A stretch of DNA of 64,000 nt from Streptomyces glomeratus. Lineage in GTDB: Bacteria > Actinomycetota > Actinomycetes > Streptomycetales > Streptomycetaceae. A program made the position numbers and the translations under genes. Shown here in pieces: positions 27,310 through 36,967 of this stretch. The stretch spans positions 62,001 to 126,000 of the forward strand of contig NZ_JAKEEB010000001.1 of assembly GCF_021462825.1 (NCBI RefSeq). The letters are read 5' to 3'. The first letter of the stretch is position 1. Each line of letters begins with the position of its first letter. A model generated the notes under the pieces. The model was given only the letters and a program-made list of their open reading frames with translations, did no database searches and was not told where the DNA came from.

Positions 27310-28904
27310 CCGTCCTTGCCTCGGCCCTGGACACGGGCGGCCCCGAGTACCGGGCCAACCGCGAGGCCATGCTCGCCAAGCTCGCCGAGCTGGACGCCGA
27401 ACACGCCAAGGCGCTGGCGGGAGGCGGCGAGAAGTACGTCGAGCGGCACCGCGGACGCGGCAAGCTCCTCGCCCGTGAGCGGATCGAACTGCTTCTCGAT
27501 CCCGACACCCCCTTTCTGGAGCTGTCGCCCCTGGCCGCCTGGGGCAGCGACCACACGGTGGGCGCCTCGCTCGTCACCGGCATCGGTGTCGTCGAGGGTG
27601 TCGAGTGCCTGATCACCGCCAACGACCCCACCGTGCGGGGCGGCGCCAGCAACCCGTGGAGCCTGAAGAAGGCCCTGCGGGCCAACGACATCGCGCTCGC
27701 CAACCGGCTGCCCTGCATCAGCCTGGTGGAGTCCGGGGGCGCGGACCTGCCCTCCCAGAAGGAGATCTTCATTCCCGGCGGCGCGATCTTCAGGGATCTG
27801 ACCCGCCTGTCCGCCGCCGGGATCCCCACCGTCGCCGTCGTCTTCGGCAACTCCACCGCCGGAGGGGCCTACATCCCCGGAATGTCCGACCACGTGATCA
27901 TGGTGAAGGAACGGGCCAAGGTCTTCCTCGGCGGACCTCCGCTCGTGAAGATGGCCACCGGCGAGGAGAGCGACGACGAGTCCCTGGGCGGCGCAGAGAT
28001 GCACGCGCGCGTGTCGGGCCTCGCGGACTACTACGCCGTCGACGAGCAGGACGCCCTGCGCCAGGCCCGCCGCGTGGTCGCCCGCCTCAACCACCGCAAG
28101 GCGTACCCCGATCCCGGCGCCGCGCTCCCTCCCCTGTACGACGAGGAGGAACTCCTCGGGATCGTGCCGGGCGACCTGAAGGTGCCCTTCGACCCGCGCG
28201 AGGTCATCGCCCGTGTCGTCGACGGCTCGGACTTCGACGAGTTCAAACCGCTGTACGGGACGAGCCTGTGCACCGGCTGGGCCACCCTGCACGGCTACCC
28301 GGTCGGGGTGCTCGCCAACGCCCAGGGGGTGCTCTTCAGCGAGGAGTCCCAGAAGGCCGCCCAGTTCATCCAGCTGGCCAACCAGCGCGACATCCCCCTG
28401 GTCTTCCTGCACAACACCACCGGCTACATGGTCGGCAGGGAGTACGAGCAGGGCGGCATCATCAAACACGGCGCCATGATGATCAACGCGGTGTCCAACA
28501 GCCGGGTCCCGCACCTGTCCGTGCTCATGGGCGCCTCGTACGGGGCGGGGCACTACGGCATGTGCGGGCGGGCGTACGATCCGCGCTTCCTGTTCGCCTG
28601 GCCCAGCGCCAAGTCCGCCGTCATGGGCCCCCAGCAGCTCGCCGGCGTCCTGTCGATCGTCGCCCGCCAGTCCGCGGCGGCCAAGGGCCGGCCCTACGAC
28701 GAGGACGCCGACGCCGCCCTGCGCGCGATGGTGGAGCAGCAGATCGAGTCCGAGTCCCTGCCGATGTTCCTGTCCGGGCGGCTGTACGACGACGGGGTCA
28801 TCGATCCCCGCGACACCCGCACCGTCCTCGGCCTGTGCCTGTCCGCGATCCACACGGCGCCCTACGAGGGCGCGCGTGGCGGATTCGGCGTCTTCCGGAT
28901 GTGA
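27306..28904 (+). CDS. Acyl-CoA carboxylase beta (carboxyltransferase) subunit, MCC/GCC-like
   Basis: The product is 532 residues from GTG, overlapping the AtuA stop by 4 bases. Both halves of the carboxyltransferase fold are present, with the oxyanion glycines G-N-S-T-A-G-G-A-Y and G-A-S-Y-G-A-G-H-Y-G-M. H-N-T-T-G-Y-M-V-G-R-E-Y-E and G-G-I-I-K-H-G-A-M-M-I-N-A-V are those of methylcrotonyl- or geranyl-CoA carboxylases rather than acetyl/propionyl ones. It transfers CO2 from biotin to the acyl-CoA. It pairs with the alpha subunit encoded next. Confidence 0.9.
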   Translation: MTVLASALDTGGPEYRANREAMLAKLAELDAEHAKALAGGGEKYVERHRGRGKLLARERIELLLDPDTPFLELSPLAAWGSDHTVGASLVTGIGVVEGVECLITANDPTVRGGASNPWSLKKALRANDIALANRLPCISLVESGGADLPSQKEIFIPGGAIFRDLTRLSAAGIPTVAVVFGNSTAGGAYIPGMSDHVIMVKERAKVFLGGPPLVKMATGEESDDESLGGAEMHARVSGLADYYAVDEQDALRQARRVVARLNHRKAYPDPGAALPPLYDEEELLGIVPGDLKVPFDPREVIARVVDGSDFDEFKPLYGTSLCTGWATLHGYPVGVLANAQGVLFSEESQKAAQFIQLANQRDIPLVFLHNTTGYMVGREYEQGGIIKHGAMMINAVSNSRVPHLSVLMGASYGAGHYGMCGRAYDPRFLFAWPSAKSAVMGPQQLAGVLSIVARQSAAAKGRPYDEDADAALRAMVEQQIESESLPMFLSGRLYDDGVIDPRDTRTVLGLCLSAIHTAPYEGARGGFGVFRM

Positions 28905-28910
28905 GGCCCC

Positions 28911-30755
28911 GTGATTGATTCCGTTCTGGTGGCGAATCGCGGCGAGATCGCCTGCCGCATCGTCCGTACCTGCCGCGAGCTGGGCATCCGTACGGTCGCC
29001 GTGCACTCGGACGCCGATGCGCACGCCCTGCACACGCGCGTGGCCGACGCGGCGGTACGGCTGCCGGGCACGGCGCCCGCGGACACGTATCTGCGCGGCG
29101 ACCTGATCGTGCGGGCGGCCCTCGCGGCCGGCGCCGACGCGGTGCACCCCGGGTACGGCTTCCTGTCCGAGAACGCCGGCTTCGCACGCGCGGTGCTGGA
29201 CGCGGGCCTGAAGTGGATCGGCCCGCCCCCGGAGGCGATCGAGGCGATGGCCTCCAAGACGCGGGCGAAGAAGCTGATGGGCCTGGAACCCCTGGCCACG
29301 GTCACCGCCGACGACCTGCCCGTCCTGGTCAAGGCGGCGGCCGGCGGCGGCGGACGCGGCATGCGGGTCGTACGGGACCTCGCCGACCTGGACGCGGAGC
29401 TGGCCGCCGCGCGCGCCGAGGCCCTGGGCGCCTTCGGCGACGACGAGGTCTTCGTCGAGCCCTACGTGGAGGGCGGACGCCATGTCGAGGTGCAGGTGCT
29501 CGCGGACACCCATGGAACGGTGTGGACGCTCGGCACCCGCGACTGCACCCTTCAGCGGCGCCACCAGAAGGTGATCGAGGAGGCCCCGGCGCCGGGCCTC
29601 GCCCCCGAACTCACCGACTCCCTGTGCGCGATGGCGGTACGCGCCGCCCGTGCCGTCGACTACGTGGGCGCGGGCACCGTGGAGTTCCTGGTCGCGGACG
29701 GCCGGGCGCAGTTCCTGGAGATGAACACCCGGCTCCAGGTGGAACACCCTGTCACCGAGGAGGTGTTCGGGGTCGACCTGGTGGCGCTGCAGATCCGGAT
29801 CGCGGAAGGCGCCGCCCTCGACCACGAGCCCCCGCGCGCACGTGGCCACGCGATCGAGGCCCGCCTCTACGCCGAGGACCCGGCGCGGGGCTGGGCTCCG
29901 CAGACGGGGACCCTGCACCGCCTGGCCGTGCCGGGCGTCCGCCTGGACACCGGCTACGCGGACGGCGACACGATCGGCGTCCACTACGACCCGATGCTCG
30001 CCAAGGCCGTCGTCCACGCCCCCACGCGCGCGGAGGCCGTCCGACGGCTCGCGGGCGCCCTGGAGCGGGCCGAGATCCACGGCCCGGTGACCAACCGGGA
30101 CCTGCTCGTACGCTCCCTGCGGCACGAGGACTTCACGGCGGCCCGTATGGACACCGGCTTCTACGACCGCCACCTGGCGGGGCTGACCGGGCCCGCCCCC
30201 GACCCGTACGCGCCCCTGGCCGCCGCTCTCGCCGACGCACACGGCCGCTCACGGTTCGGCGGCTGGCGCAATCTGCCGTCCCAGGAGCAGGTCAAGCGGT
30301 ACCTCGTGGCCGGTGAGGAGCGCGAGGTGCGCTACCGGCACATCCGCGAGGGACTGGCGGCGGACGGGGTCCGGGTCGTGCACGCGGACGCCGATCTCGT
30401 GGTCCTCGAAGTGGACGGGGTGCGGCGGAAGTTCGCGATGGCCCGGTACGGCGACCAGGTGTACGCCGGAACGACCGCCCTCACCGCCCTGCCCCGCTTC
30501 CGGGAGCCGATTGCCGACCACGCCCCCGGCTCCCTGCTCGCGCCGATGCCGGGAACGGTCGTACGCGTCGCCGAGGGCCTGGCCGTCGGATCGTCCGTAC
30601 GGGCCGGGGAGCCCCTGTTCTGGCTGGAGGCGATGAAGATGGAGCACAAGATCACGGCTCCGGCGGCAGGCACACTGACCGCCCTCCCGGTGGCCCCCGG
30701 GCAGCAAGTGGAGTTGGGCACGCTCTTGGCCGTGGTCGAGAGCGACCAACCCTAG
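28911..30755 (+). CDS. Biotin-dependent acyl-CoA carboxylase alpha subunit
   Basis: The product is 614 residues from GTG, 6 bases after the beta subunit stop. Order: biotin carboxylase N (L-V-A-N-R-G-E-I-A), ATP-grasp with K-A-A-A-G-G-G-G-R-G-M and E-M-N-T-R-L-Q-V-E-H-P-V, biotin carboxylase C, a linker of about 60 residues, and a biotinyl domain with K576 in E-A-M-K-M-E-H. The ATP-grasp entry (about 120-142) is around 20 residues shorter than usual. It makes carboxybiotin from bicarbonate and ATP for the beta subunit. Confidence 0.92.
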   Translation: MIDSVLVANRGEIACRIVRTCRELGIRTVAVHSDADAHALHTRVADAAVRLPGTAPADTYLRGDLIVRAALAAGADAVHPGYGFLSENAGFARAVLDAGLKWIGPPPEAIEAMASKTRAKKLMGLEPLATVTADDLPVLVKAAAGGGGRGMRVVRDLADLDAELAAARAEALGAFGDDEVFVEPYVEGGRHVEVQVLADTHGTVWTLGTRDCTLQRRHQKVIEEAPAPGLAPELTDSLCAMAVRAARAVDYVGAGTVEFLVADGRAQFLEMNTRLQVEHPVTEEVFGVDLVALQIRIAEGAALDHEPPRARGHAIEARLYAEDPARGWAPQTGTLHRLAVPGVRLDTGYADGDTIGVHYDPMLAKAVVHAPTRAEAVRRLAGALERAEIHGPVTNRDLLVRSLRHEDFTAARMDTGFYDRHLAGLTGPAPDPYAPLAAALADAHGRSRFGGWRNLPSQEQVKRYLVAGEEREVRYRHIREGLAADGVRVVHADADLVVLEVDGVRRKFAMARYGDQVYAGTTALTALPRFREPIADHAPGSLLAPMPGTVVRVAEGLAVGSSVRAGEPLFWLEAMKMEHKITAPAAGTLTALPVAPGQQVELGTLLAVVESDQP

Positions 30756-30835
30756 AGGCACGGGGCTGTACCGACATGCGGCGACCGCCGCGTGAGCGCG
30801 AGCAACCACACACAAGCCGCACCCGGAGGAATCGC

Positions 30836-31996
30836 ATGACCACCCTCATCGAGTCCGAAGAGCACAAGGCACTACGAACCGCGGTAGCCGCCCTCGGCAG
30901 GCGCTACGGCCGTGAATACCTCACCCGCACCGTCGCCGAAGGCAAACCCCTCGCCGAACTCTGGTCCGATGCCGGGAAACTCGGCTACCTCGGCGTCAAC
31001 CTGCCCGAGGAGTACGGCGGCGGAGGCGGCGGCATCACGGAACTCTCCATCGTCCTCGAGGAACTCGGCGCCGCCGGCTCCCCCCTCCTCATGCTCGTCG
31101 TCTCCCCGGCCATCTGCGGCACAGTGATCTCCCGCTTCGGCACCGAGGCGCAGAAACACGCCTGGCTCCCCGGACTCGCCGACGGCACCCGGCTCATGGC
31201 CTTCGGCATCACCGAACCCGACGCCGGCTCCAACAGCCACCGCATCACCACCACGGCCCGGCGCGACGGCGCGGACTGGCTGCTCACCGGCCGCAAGGTC
31301 TTCATCTCCGGTGTGGACATGGCCGACGCGGTGCTGATCGTCGGCCGCACCGAAGACGCCCGCACCGGACGGCTCAAACCCTGCCTGTTCATCGTCCCGA
31401 CGGACGCCGAGGGCTTCCAGAAGCGGCCCATCGACATGGAACTCAACGCGGCCGAGAAGCAGTTCGAGCTGGTCCTGGACGACGTACGGCTGCCCGCCGA
31501 CGCGCTCGTCGGCGACGAGGACGCCGGGCTGCTCCAGCTGTTCGCCGGTCTGAACCCCGAGCGCATCATGACGGCGGCCTTCGCCATCGGGATGGGCCGG
31601 TACGCGCTCGGCAGGGCCGTCGAGTACGCGCGCGACCGTACCGTCTGGAAGACGCCCATCGGCGCCCACCAGGCCATCGCGCATCCCTTGGCGCAGGCGC
31701 ACATCGACCTCGAGCTGGCCCGGCTGATGATGCAGAAGGCGGCCCGTCTCTACGACGCGGGCGACGACATCGGCGCGGGCGAGGCCGCCAACATGGCCAA
31801 GTACGCCGCGGGCGAGGCCTGTGTACGGGCCGTCGACCAGGCCGTGCACACCCTCGGTGGCAACGGCCTCACCCGCGAGTTCGGGCTCGCCTCGCTCATC
31901 ACGGCCGCGCGCGTGGCCCGCATCGCGCCCGTGAGCCGGGAGATGGTGCTCAACTACGTCTCCCACCAGAGCCTCGGCCTTCCGAAGTCGTACTAG
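30836..31996 (+). CDS. Acyl-CoA dehydrogenase (isovaleryl/citronellyl-type)
   Basis: The product is 386 residues from ATG with CGGAGGA at 30824-30830. The FAD-contacting loop F-G-I-T-E-P-D-A-G-S-N-S and the C-terminal helix Q-A-V-H-T-L-G-G-N-G-L-T are intact. It introduces a 2,3 double bond into an acyl-CoA, reducing FAD and passing electrons to ETF. Between the carboxylase and the hydratase genes, it should create the enoyl-CoA that the carboxylase accepts. 80 bases separate it from the alpha subunit, so an internal promoter is possible. Confidence 0.9.
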   Translation: MTTLIESEEHKALRTAVAALGRRYGREYLTRTVAEGKPLAELWSDAGKLGYLGVNLPEEYGGGGGGITELSIVLEELGAAGSPLLMLVVSPAICGTVISRFGTEAQKHAWLPGLADGTRLMAFGITEPDAGSNSHRITTTARRDGADWLLTGRKVFISGVDMADAVLIVGRTEDARTGRLKPCLFIVPTDAEGFQKRPIDMELNAAEKQFELVLDDVRLPADALVGDEDAGLLQLFAGLNPERIMTAAFAIGMGRYALGRAVEYARDRTVWKTPIGAHQAIAHPLAQAHIDLELARLMMQKAARLYDAGDDIGAGEAANMAKYAAGEACVRAVDQAVHTLGGNGLTREFGLASLITAARVARIAPVSREMVLNYVSHQSLGLPKSY

Positions 31997-32028
31997 AAAG
32001 ATCGTCCGCCGGCACCCGGGGAGCAGCC

Positions 32029-32766
32029 GTGACCGAACTCGTCCATGCCACGCACGACCGCGGCATCACCACCCTCACCCTCGACTCGCCCGGCAACCGC
32101 AACGCCCTCTCGGCCGCGCTGGTCGGGGACCTGGCGGACGCGCTCACCCGGTGCGGTGAGGACGACGACGTACGCGCCGTGGTCCTCACCCACACCGGCA
32201 CCACCTTCTGCGCGGGCGCCGACCTGCGCGACCCCCCGCACCCCGACGCGCTGGTCGGGCTGCTGCGGCGGATCGTCGAGCTGCGCACACCCGTCGTCGC
32301 CCGGGTCACCGGGCACGTACGGGCGGGCGGCCTCGGCCTGCTCGGCGCCTGCGACATCGCGGCCGCCTCCACCGGCGCCACCTTCGCCTTCACCGAGGTC
32401 CGCATCGGGGTGGCCCCCGCCGTGATCTCCCTGCCCCTGCTGCCCCGCACGGACCCTCGCGCACTCGCCCGCTACTACCTCACCGGTGAGCGCTTCGGCG
32501 CCGCCGAGGCCGTGCGCACCGGACTGCTCACGGCCTCGGGCACCGACGTCGACGAAGTCCTCGCTCCGGTGCTCGCCGGACTGCGCCGGGCCTCGCCGCA
32601 GGGTCTGGCCGAGACCAAGCGGCTGCTCACGGCTACTGTGCTGGAGACCTTCGACCGGGACGCGGCCGACCTGACCGCGCTCTCGGCCCGGCTGTTCGCC
32701 TCCCCGCAGGCCCGCGAGGGGATGACGGCCTTCCTCGAGAGACGGGATCCCGTATGGGTGGTGTGA
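32029..32766 (+). CDS. Enoyl-CoA hydratase/isomerase family protein
   Basis: The product is 245 residues from GTG with GGGGAG at about 32018. The crotonase fold shows the oxyanion loop F-C-A-G-A-D-L-R and second glycine-rich turn R-A-G-G-L-G-L-L-G-A-C-D-I-A, with a Glu in F-T-E-V-R-I-G-V. The fold and position suggest hydration of the carboxylated enoyl-CoA (methylglutaconyl- or isohexenylglutaconyl-CoA). It overlaps the following TetR gene. Confidence 0.85.
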   Translation: MTELVHATHDRGITTLTLDSPGNRNALSAALVGDLADALTRCGEDDDVRAVVLTHTGTTFCAGADLRDPPHPDALVGLLRRIVELRTPVVARVTGHVRAGGLGLLGACDIAAASTGATFAFTEVRIGVAPAVISLPLLPRTDPRALARYYLTGERFGAAEAVRTGLLTASGTDVDEVLAPVLAGLRRASPQGLAETKRLLTATVLETFDRDAADLTALSARLFASPQAREGMTAFLERRDPVWVV

Positions 32767-33353
32767 GCACGGCCGAACGCGTTCCGAAGCAGGACCGCAG
32801 CAGGGTCACCCGGCAACGGCTGCTCGAAGCCGCGGTGGCGTGCCTCGCCGAACACGGCTGGGCGGGCTCCACGGTCTCCGTCGTCGCCGAACGCGCGGGC
32901 GTCTCCCGCGGCGCCGCCCAGCACCACTTCCCGACCCGTGAGGACCTGTTCACGGCGGCCGTGGAGTACGTGGCCGAGGAGCGCTCCACGGCGCTGAGGG
33001 CGCTGTTCCCCGGGGGTGCCGCCGACCGTTGTGCGGTGGTCGCGGCGCTGGTCGACCTCTACACCGGGCCGCTGTTCCGCGCCGCCCTGCAGCTGTGGGT
33101 CGCCGCCTCCAACGAGGAGCAGCTGCGCTCGCGTGTGACGGAACTGGAGGCCCGCGTCGGCCGTGAGACGCACCGCATCGCGGTGGATCTGCTGGGCGCC
33201 GACGAGTCCCGGCCCGGCGTGCGGGAGACGGTGCAGGGGCTGATGGACATGGCCCGCGGCCTGGGCCTTGCGAACCTCCTCACGGACGACGCCGCCCGAC
33301 GGGAACGGGTGGTCGCGCAGTGGGGGGCCCTGCTGGAGGAGGCACTGGGCTGA
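32754..33353 (+). CDS. TetR-family regulator of the acyl-CoA operon
   Basis: The product is 199 residues from ATG; the in-frame GTG at 32763 would create a 4-base overlap with the hydratase stop and is equally plausible. The N-terminal HTH has T-R-Q-R-L-L-E-A-A-V-A-C-L-A-E-H-G and the recognition part V-S-R-G-A-A-Q-H-H-F-P-T-R-E-D-L-F. As last gene of the operon it is a good candidate to bind the palindrome at 24741. The C-terminal ligand domain probably senses an acyl-CoA. Confidence 0.88.
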   Translation: MGGVSTAERVPKQDRSRVTRQRLLEAAVACLAEHGWAGSTVSVVAERAGVSRGAAQHHFPTREDLFTAAVEYVAEERSTALRALFPGGAADRCAVVAALVDLYTGPLFRAALQLWVAASNEEQLRSRVTELEARVGRETHRIAVDLLGADESRPGVRETVQGLMDMARGLGLANLLTDDAARRERVVAQWGALLEEALG

Positions 33354-33413
33354 GCCGGCGGGTGTGACCGAACAGGCACCGGGAGCGCGGCCGGGGAGCG
33401 TTACCCTTGGCCC

Positions 33414-33491
33414 ATGCTTCCGATGCTCGTCCGACGCCGGCACGTGGACTACGTGCGCGTCACGAGCATGGGCTGTCGGCCTTCCGCCTGA
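33414..33491 (+). CDS. Putative leader peptide (25 residues, actinobacterial RRxHVDYxRV type)
   Basis: M-L-P-M-L-V-R-R-R-H-V-D-Y-V-R-V-T-S-M-G-C-R-P-S-A and stop matches the family of short actinobacterial peptides with R-R-x-H-V-D, R-V, S and a Cys near the end. It lies 94 bases before the oxygenase gene. TTACCCT at 33401-33407 sits about 7 bases upstream of the ATG as a -10 would for a leaderless transcript. In other genomes these peptides precede sulfur- or cysteine-related genes and are thought to sense Cys supply by translation; that role is inferred here. Confidence 0.7.
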   Translation: MLPMLVRRRHVDYVRVTSMGCRPSA

Positions 33492-33585
33492 TCCAGCCCC
33501 CTCTTCCTCCTTCCGTGGCAGCCAGGGGCCCCGCCCCACCCCCGGCGGCCGCCCCGTGCCCCCGTACACCCTGCGGACGCACCTC

Positions 33586-34602
33586 ATGACGAACCCGTCG
33601 TACGACCAACTCCCGATCATCGATCTCTCCGCCGCCGACCGTGGCCCCGAGGCCCGGGCGCTGTTCCACGCGCAGCTCCACAGCGCCGCCCACGACGTAG
33701 GCTTCTTCCAGCTCGTCGGGCACGGTGTCAGCCGGGCCGAGACCGAGGCCCTGCTCGGCGCCATGCGGGCCTTCTTCGCCCTGCCCGAGGCGGACCGTCT
33801 CGCCCTGGACAACGCGAACTCGCCCCACTTCCGGGGCTACACGCGCATCGGCGACGAACGCACCGCCGGCGCCCGCGACTGGCGCGACCAGCTCGACATA
33901 GGCGCGGAACGGCCCGTCCATGCCCCCGGTCCGGGCGAGGCCCCCTACTGGTGGCTCCAGGGCCCCAACCAGTGGCCCGCGGCCCTTCCCGAGCTGCGCA
34001 CCGCCGCGCTCGCCTGGATCGACCGGCTCGGCAAGGTCGCCGAGCGGCTGCTGCACGAGCTGCTCGCCGCGATCGGCGCGGCCCCCGACTTCTACGACCC
34101 GGTCTTCGGCGACCGCGCCCATCCCCACCTCAAGCTGGTCCGCTACCCGGGCAGCGCGGACGACGGCGCCGACCAGGGAGTGGGCGCGCACAAGGACTAC
34201 GGCTTCCTGACGCTGCTGCTCCAGGACCGGGTCGGCGGGCTGCAGGTGCAGCGCGAGGACGGGCGGTTCCACGACGTGCCGCCGCTGGAGGGGGCGTTCG
34301 TGGTGAACCTGGGCGAACTGCTGGAGGTGGCCACCGACGGCTATCTGCTGGCCACCAACCACCGGGTGGTCAGCCCGCCCGGCGCCACCGAGCGGTTCTC
34401 GGTGCCGTTCTTCTTCAACCCGCGCCTGGACGCCCGTATCGAGCCGCTGCCGTTCCCGGGTGCCTCCGCCGCACCCGGCATCACCGCAGACCCGGCCAAC
34501 CCGCTGTTCGCCGAGTACGGCTACAACGAGCTCAAGGGCAAGCTCCGGGCCCATCCGCGTACCGCCGAACGCCACCACGGGGCCCTGCTCACACCCGCGT
34601 GA
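33586..34602 (+). CDS. Isopenicillin N synthase-like 2-oxoglutarate/Fe(II) dioxygenase
   Basis: The product is 338 residues from ATG. The N-terminal DIOX_N domain starts L-P-I-I-D-L-S and has V-G-F-F-Q-L-V-G-H-G-V. The metal site is H-x-D (G-A-H-K-D-Y-G-F) plus a distal His in A-T-N-H-R-V-V, and the 2-oxoglutarate or substrate carboxylate is held by R-F-S in E-R-F-S-V-P-F-F-F-N-P. It oxidises an unknown small molecule in the cytosol. The leader peptide upstream suggests control by cysteine or sulfur supply. Confidence 0.88.
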   Translation: MTNPSYDQLPIIDLSAADRGPEARALFHAQLHSAAHDVGFFQLVGHGVSRAETEALLGAMRAFFALPEADRLALDNANSPHFRGYTRIGDERTAGARDWRDQLDIGAERPVHAPGPGEAPYWWLQGPNQWPAALPELRTAALAWIDRLGKVAERLLHELLAAIGAAPDFYDPVFGDRAHPHLKLVRYPGSADDGADQGVGAHKDYGFLTLLLQDRVGGLQVQREDGRFHDVPPLEGAFVVNLGELLEVATDGYLLATNHRVVSPPGATERFSVPFFFNPRLDARIEPLPFPGASAAPGITADPANPLFAEYGYNELKGKLRAHPRTAERHHGALLTPA

Positions 34603-34662
34603 CCCCACGGGACGCCGCACGCCCGGGCGCCGTACGCCCGGGCCGGCGGACGAGGGTCCGGT

Positions 34663-35763
34663 TCAGCGGGCGATGGCGGCGTAGCCCTCGATCTCCTGGG
34701 GGCTGCGCGGGCCGGGGCCCACATAGCGGGCCGACGGGCGCACCAGGCGGCCCGTGCGCTTCTGCTCCAGGATGTGCGCCGACCAGCCGGCCGTCCGGGC
34801 GCAGGTGAACATCGATGTGAACATGTGCGCGGGGACCTCGGCGAAGTCCAGGATGATCGCCGCCCAGAACTCCACGTTCGTGGCGAGGACACGGTCGGGG
34901 CGGCGGTTGTGCAGCTCCTCAAGGGCCGCCTTCTCCAGAGCCTCCGCGATCTCGAAGCGGGGAGCGCCCAGCTCCCGGGCCGTGCGGCGCAGCACTCGCG
35001 CCCGCGGGTCCTCGGCGCGGTACACGCGGTGCCCGAAGCCCATCAGCCGCTCGCCGCGGTCCAGGGCCTGCCTCACATACGCCTCCGCGTCCCCGGTCCG
35101 CTCGATCTCCTCGATCATGCCGAGCACACGGGAGGGCGCCCCGCCGTGCAGCGGTCCGGACATGGCACCCACGGCACCCGACAGCGCGGCCGCCACGTCC
35201 GCGCCCGTGGACGCGATCACCCGGGCCGTGAACGTGGAGGCGTTCATGCCGTGCTCGGCGGCCGACGTCCAGTAGGCGTCGACGGCCGCGACGTGCTTGG
35301 GGTCCGGCTCGCCCCGCCAGCGGATCATGAACCGCTCGACGACGGAGTGGGCCTTGTCGATCTCCCGCTGCGGCACCATCGGCAGCCCCTGGCCACGGGC
35401 GGACTGGGCGACGTACGACAGCGCCATGACGGCCGCGCGGGCGAGGTCCTCGCGGGCCTGCTCCACGTCGATGTCGAGGAGCGGTTTCAGGCCCCACACG
35501 GGGGCGAGCATGGCGAGCGCCGACTGCACGTCCACCCGGATGTCACCGGAGTGCACCGGGATGGGGAACGGCTCGGCGGGCGGCAGCCCGGGGTTGAATG
35601 CCCCGTCGACCAGCAGCCCCCAGACATTGCCGAACGAGACGTGGCCGACCAGATCCTCGATGTCGACGCCCCGGTACCGCAGGGCACCGCCCTCCTTGTC
35701 CGGTTCGGCGATCTCCGTCTCGAACGCGACGACTCCTTCGAGCCCGGGTACGAAGTCGGACAT
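34663..35763 (-). CDS. Citrate synthase 2
   Basis: The product is 366 residues from ATG (complement of 35761-35763) with GAGGAG upstream. Catalytic-region signatures are present: [27 protein letters not shown] and the Asp in A-I-I-L-D-F. It condenses oxaloacetate and acetyl-CoA, or a methylcitrate-type reaction, as a second isoform next to the main one elsewhere in streptomycete chromosomes. It is divergent from pdxH. Confidence 0.92.
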   Translation of the reverse strand: MSDFVPGLEGVVAFETEIAEPDKEGGALRYRGVDIEDLVGHVSFGNVWGLLVDGAFNPGLPPAEPFPIPVHSGDIRVDVQSALAMLAPVWGLKPLLDIDVEQAREDLARAAVMALSYVAQSARGQGLPMVPQREIDKAHSVVERFMIRWRGEPDPKHVAAVDAYWTSAAEHGMNASTFTARVIASTGADVAAALSGAVGAMSGPLHGGAPSRVLGMIEEIERTGDAEAYVRQALDRGERLMGFGHRVYRAEDPRARVLRRTARELGAPRFEIAEALEKAALEELHNRRPDRVLATNVEFWAAIILDFAEVPAHMFTSMFTCARTAGWSAHILEQKRTGRLVRPSARYVGPGPRSPQEIEGYAAIAR

Positions 35764-36102
35764 CAGGCGGCTCCTCGTGATGTGTGCGGCGGATGTGGTC
35801 GGTGGAATTCCCGTCGGCCCCGGTCCCCGGCCCGGTGGGACGGACTCGGGCGGTGGACGTCGGCTGCGGGACGTGGGGTGCCCATCCCGGTTCCACGGTC
35901 TTTCACGGTCGTTCTCGAAGACTCGCGGTCCAAAACGGTCACTCCGGTGATGCCCCGATCGGTCGGCGGTCACCCCATCCGAACGGCATCAGCACGATAT
36001 CCCCGGGTGTCACCTTTGGGGAGAGCAAGCGGCACTCAGTGCCACGCAGTGATGAACCGCACCCCTCTCGGGGAGCCGCGGAAAATGCGGCAAGATGACG
36101 GC
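35764..36102. other. Divergent promoter region, citrate synthase 2 / pdxH
   Basis: These 339 bases carry both promoters. CAAGAT (36091-36096) lies 6 bases before the pdxH GTG, consistent with a leaderless transcript. I see no strong palindrome or coding potential. Confidence 0.5.
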
Positions 36103-36957
36103 GTGACCGACCGCCGCCCGGACGAACCGGCATCCGAACCCGCAGCCGAAGCCGGATCCGCATCCCCCGCCCGGCCCGCCGTCCCCTCCGCCGAGGCCCT
36201 CTGTGCCGCCGAGGCCGCCGCGGCCGCGGCCTCGGCCGCCGCGGAACCCGTCCTCGAACCCATCGTCGAACGGGCGGCCGAAGGCCCCGCCGAGGAACTC
36301 GCCCACAACCCCGCCGAGATGCGGGCGCACTACCGCGCCGAGGGACTCGACGAGACCTCGCTCGCCGCTCACCCCATGGACCAGTTCGCCCTCTGGTTCA
36401 AGCAGGCCGCGCAGGCCGCCGTGGCCGGGATGATCTACGAGCCGAACGCGATGGTGGTCTCCACCGCGGACGCGGACGGCCGTCCCAGCTCGCGCACGGT
36501 CCTCCTGAAGCAGTACGACGACCAGGGCTTCGTCTTCTACACCAACTACGACTCGCGCAAGGCCCAGGACCTGGCGGCCAACCCCGGCATCTCGCTGCTC
36601 TTCCCCTGGCACCCCATGGCCCGCCAGGTCATCGTCATCGGCACCGCGCACCGCACCGGCCGCGACGAGACCGCCGCCTACTTCCGCACTCGCCCCCACG
36701 GCTCCCAGCTCGGCGCCTGGGCCAGCGCCCAGTCCTCGGTCATCCGCACCCGGGCCGAGCTCGAGACCGCCTACGAGGAGCTGAGCGCCCGCTACCCGGA
36801 GGACTCCCAGGTCCCGGTCCCGCCGCACTGGGGCGGCTTCCGCGTCGTCCCGGAGACCGTCGAGTTCTGGCAGGGGCGTGCGAACCGCCTCCACGACCGG
36901 CTCCGCTATGTCGCGGAACCCGACGGGAGCTGGCGGGTGGAGCGGCTCAGCCCCTGA
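36103..36957 (+). CDS. pdxH: Pyridoxamine 5'-phosphate oxidase with long acidic N-terminus
   Basis: The product is 284 residues from GTG 36103; ATG 36085 (GGGGAG upstream) adds six residues. Core motifs are present: [30 protein letters not shown] (FMN binding), F-Y-T-N-Y-D-S-R-K and the ending E-F-W-Q-G-R-x-N-R-L-H-D-R. It oxidises pyridoxamine/pyridoxine phosphate to PLP. The first 65 residues are Ala/Glu/Pro-rich and absent in most PdxH (about 215 residues), probably disordered. Confidence 0.92.
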   Translation: MTDRRPDEPASEPAAEAGSASPARPAVPSAEALCAAEAAAAAASAAAEPVLEPIVERAAEGPAEELAHNPAEMRAHYRAEGLDETSLAAHPMDQFALWFKQAAQAAVAGMIYEPNAMVVSTADADGRPSSRTVLLKQYDDQGFVFYTNYDSRKAQDLAANPGISLLFPWHPMARQVIVIGTAHRTGRDETAAYFRTRPHGSQLGAWASAQSSVIRTRAELETAYEELSARYPEDSQVPVPPHWGGFRVVPETVEFWQGRANRLHDRLRYVAEPDGSWRVERLSP

Positions 36958-36967
36958 ATCCGCCCCG

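Noticed and set aside
27156..30242. 1028-codon open frame on the minus strand across the carboxylase genes
   Set aside because: It mirrors the third-position GC bias of the plus-strand genes, has no domain and low-complexity composition; shadow frame.
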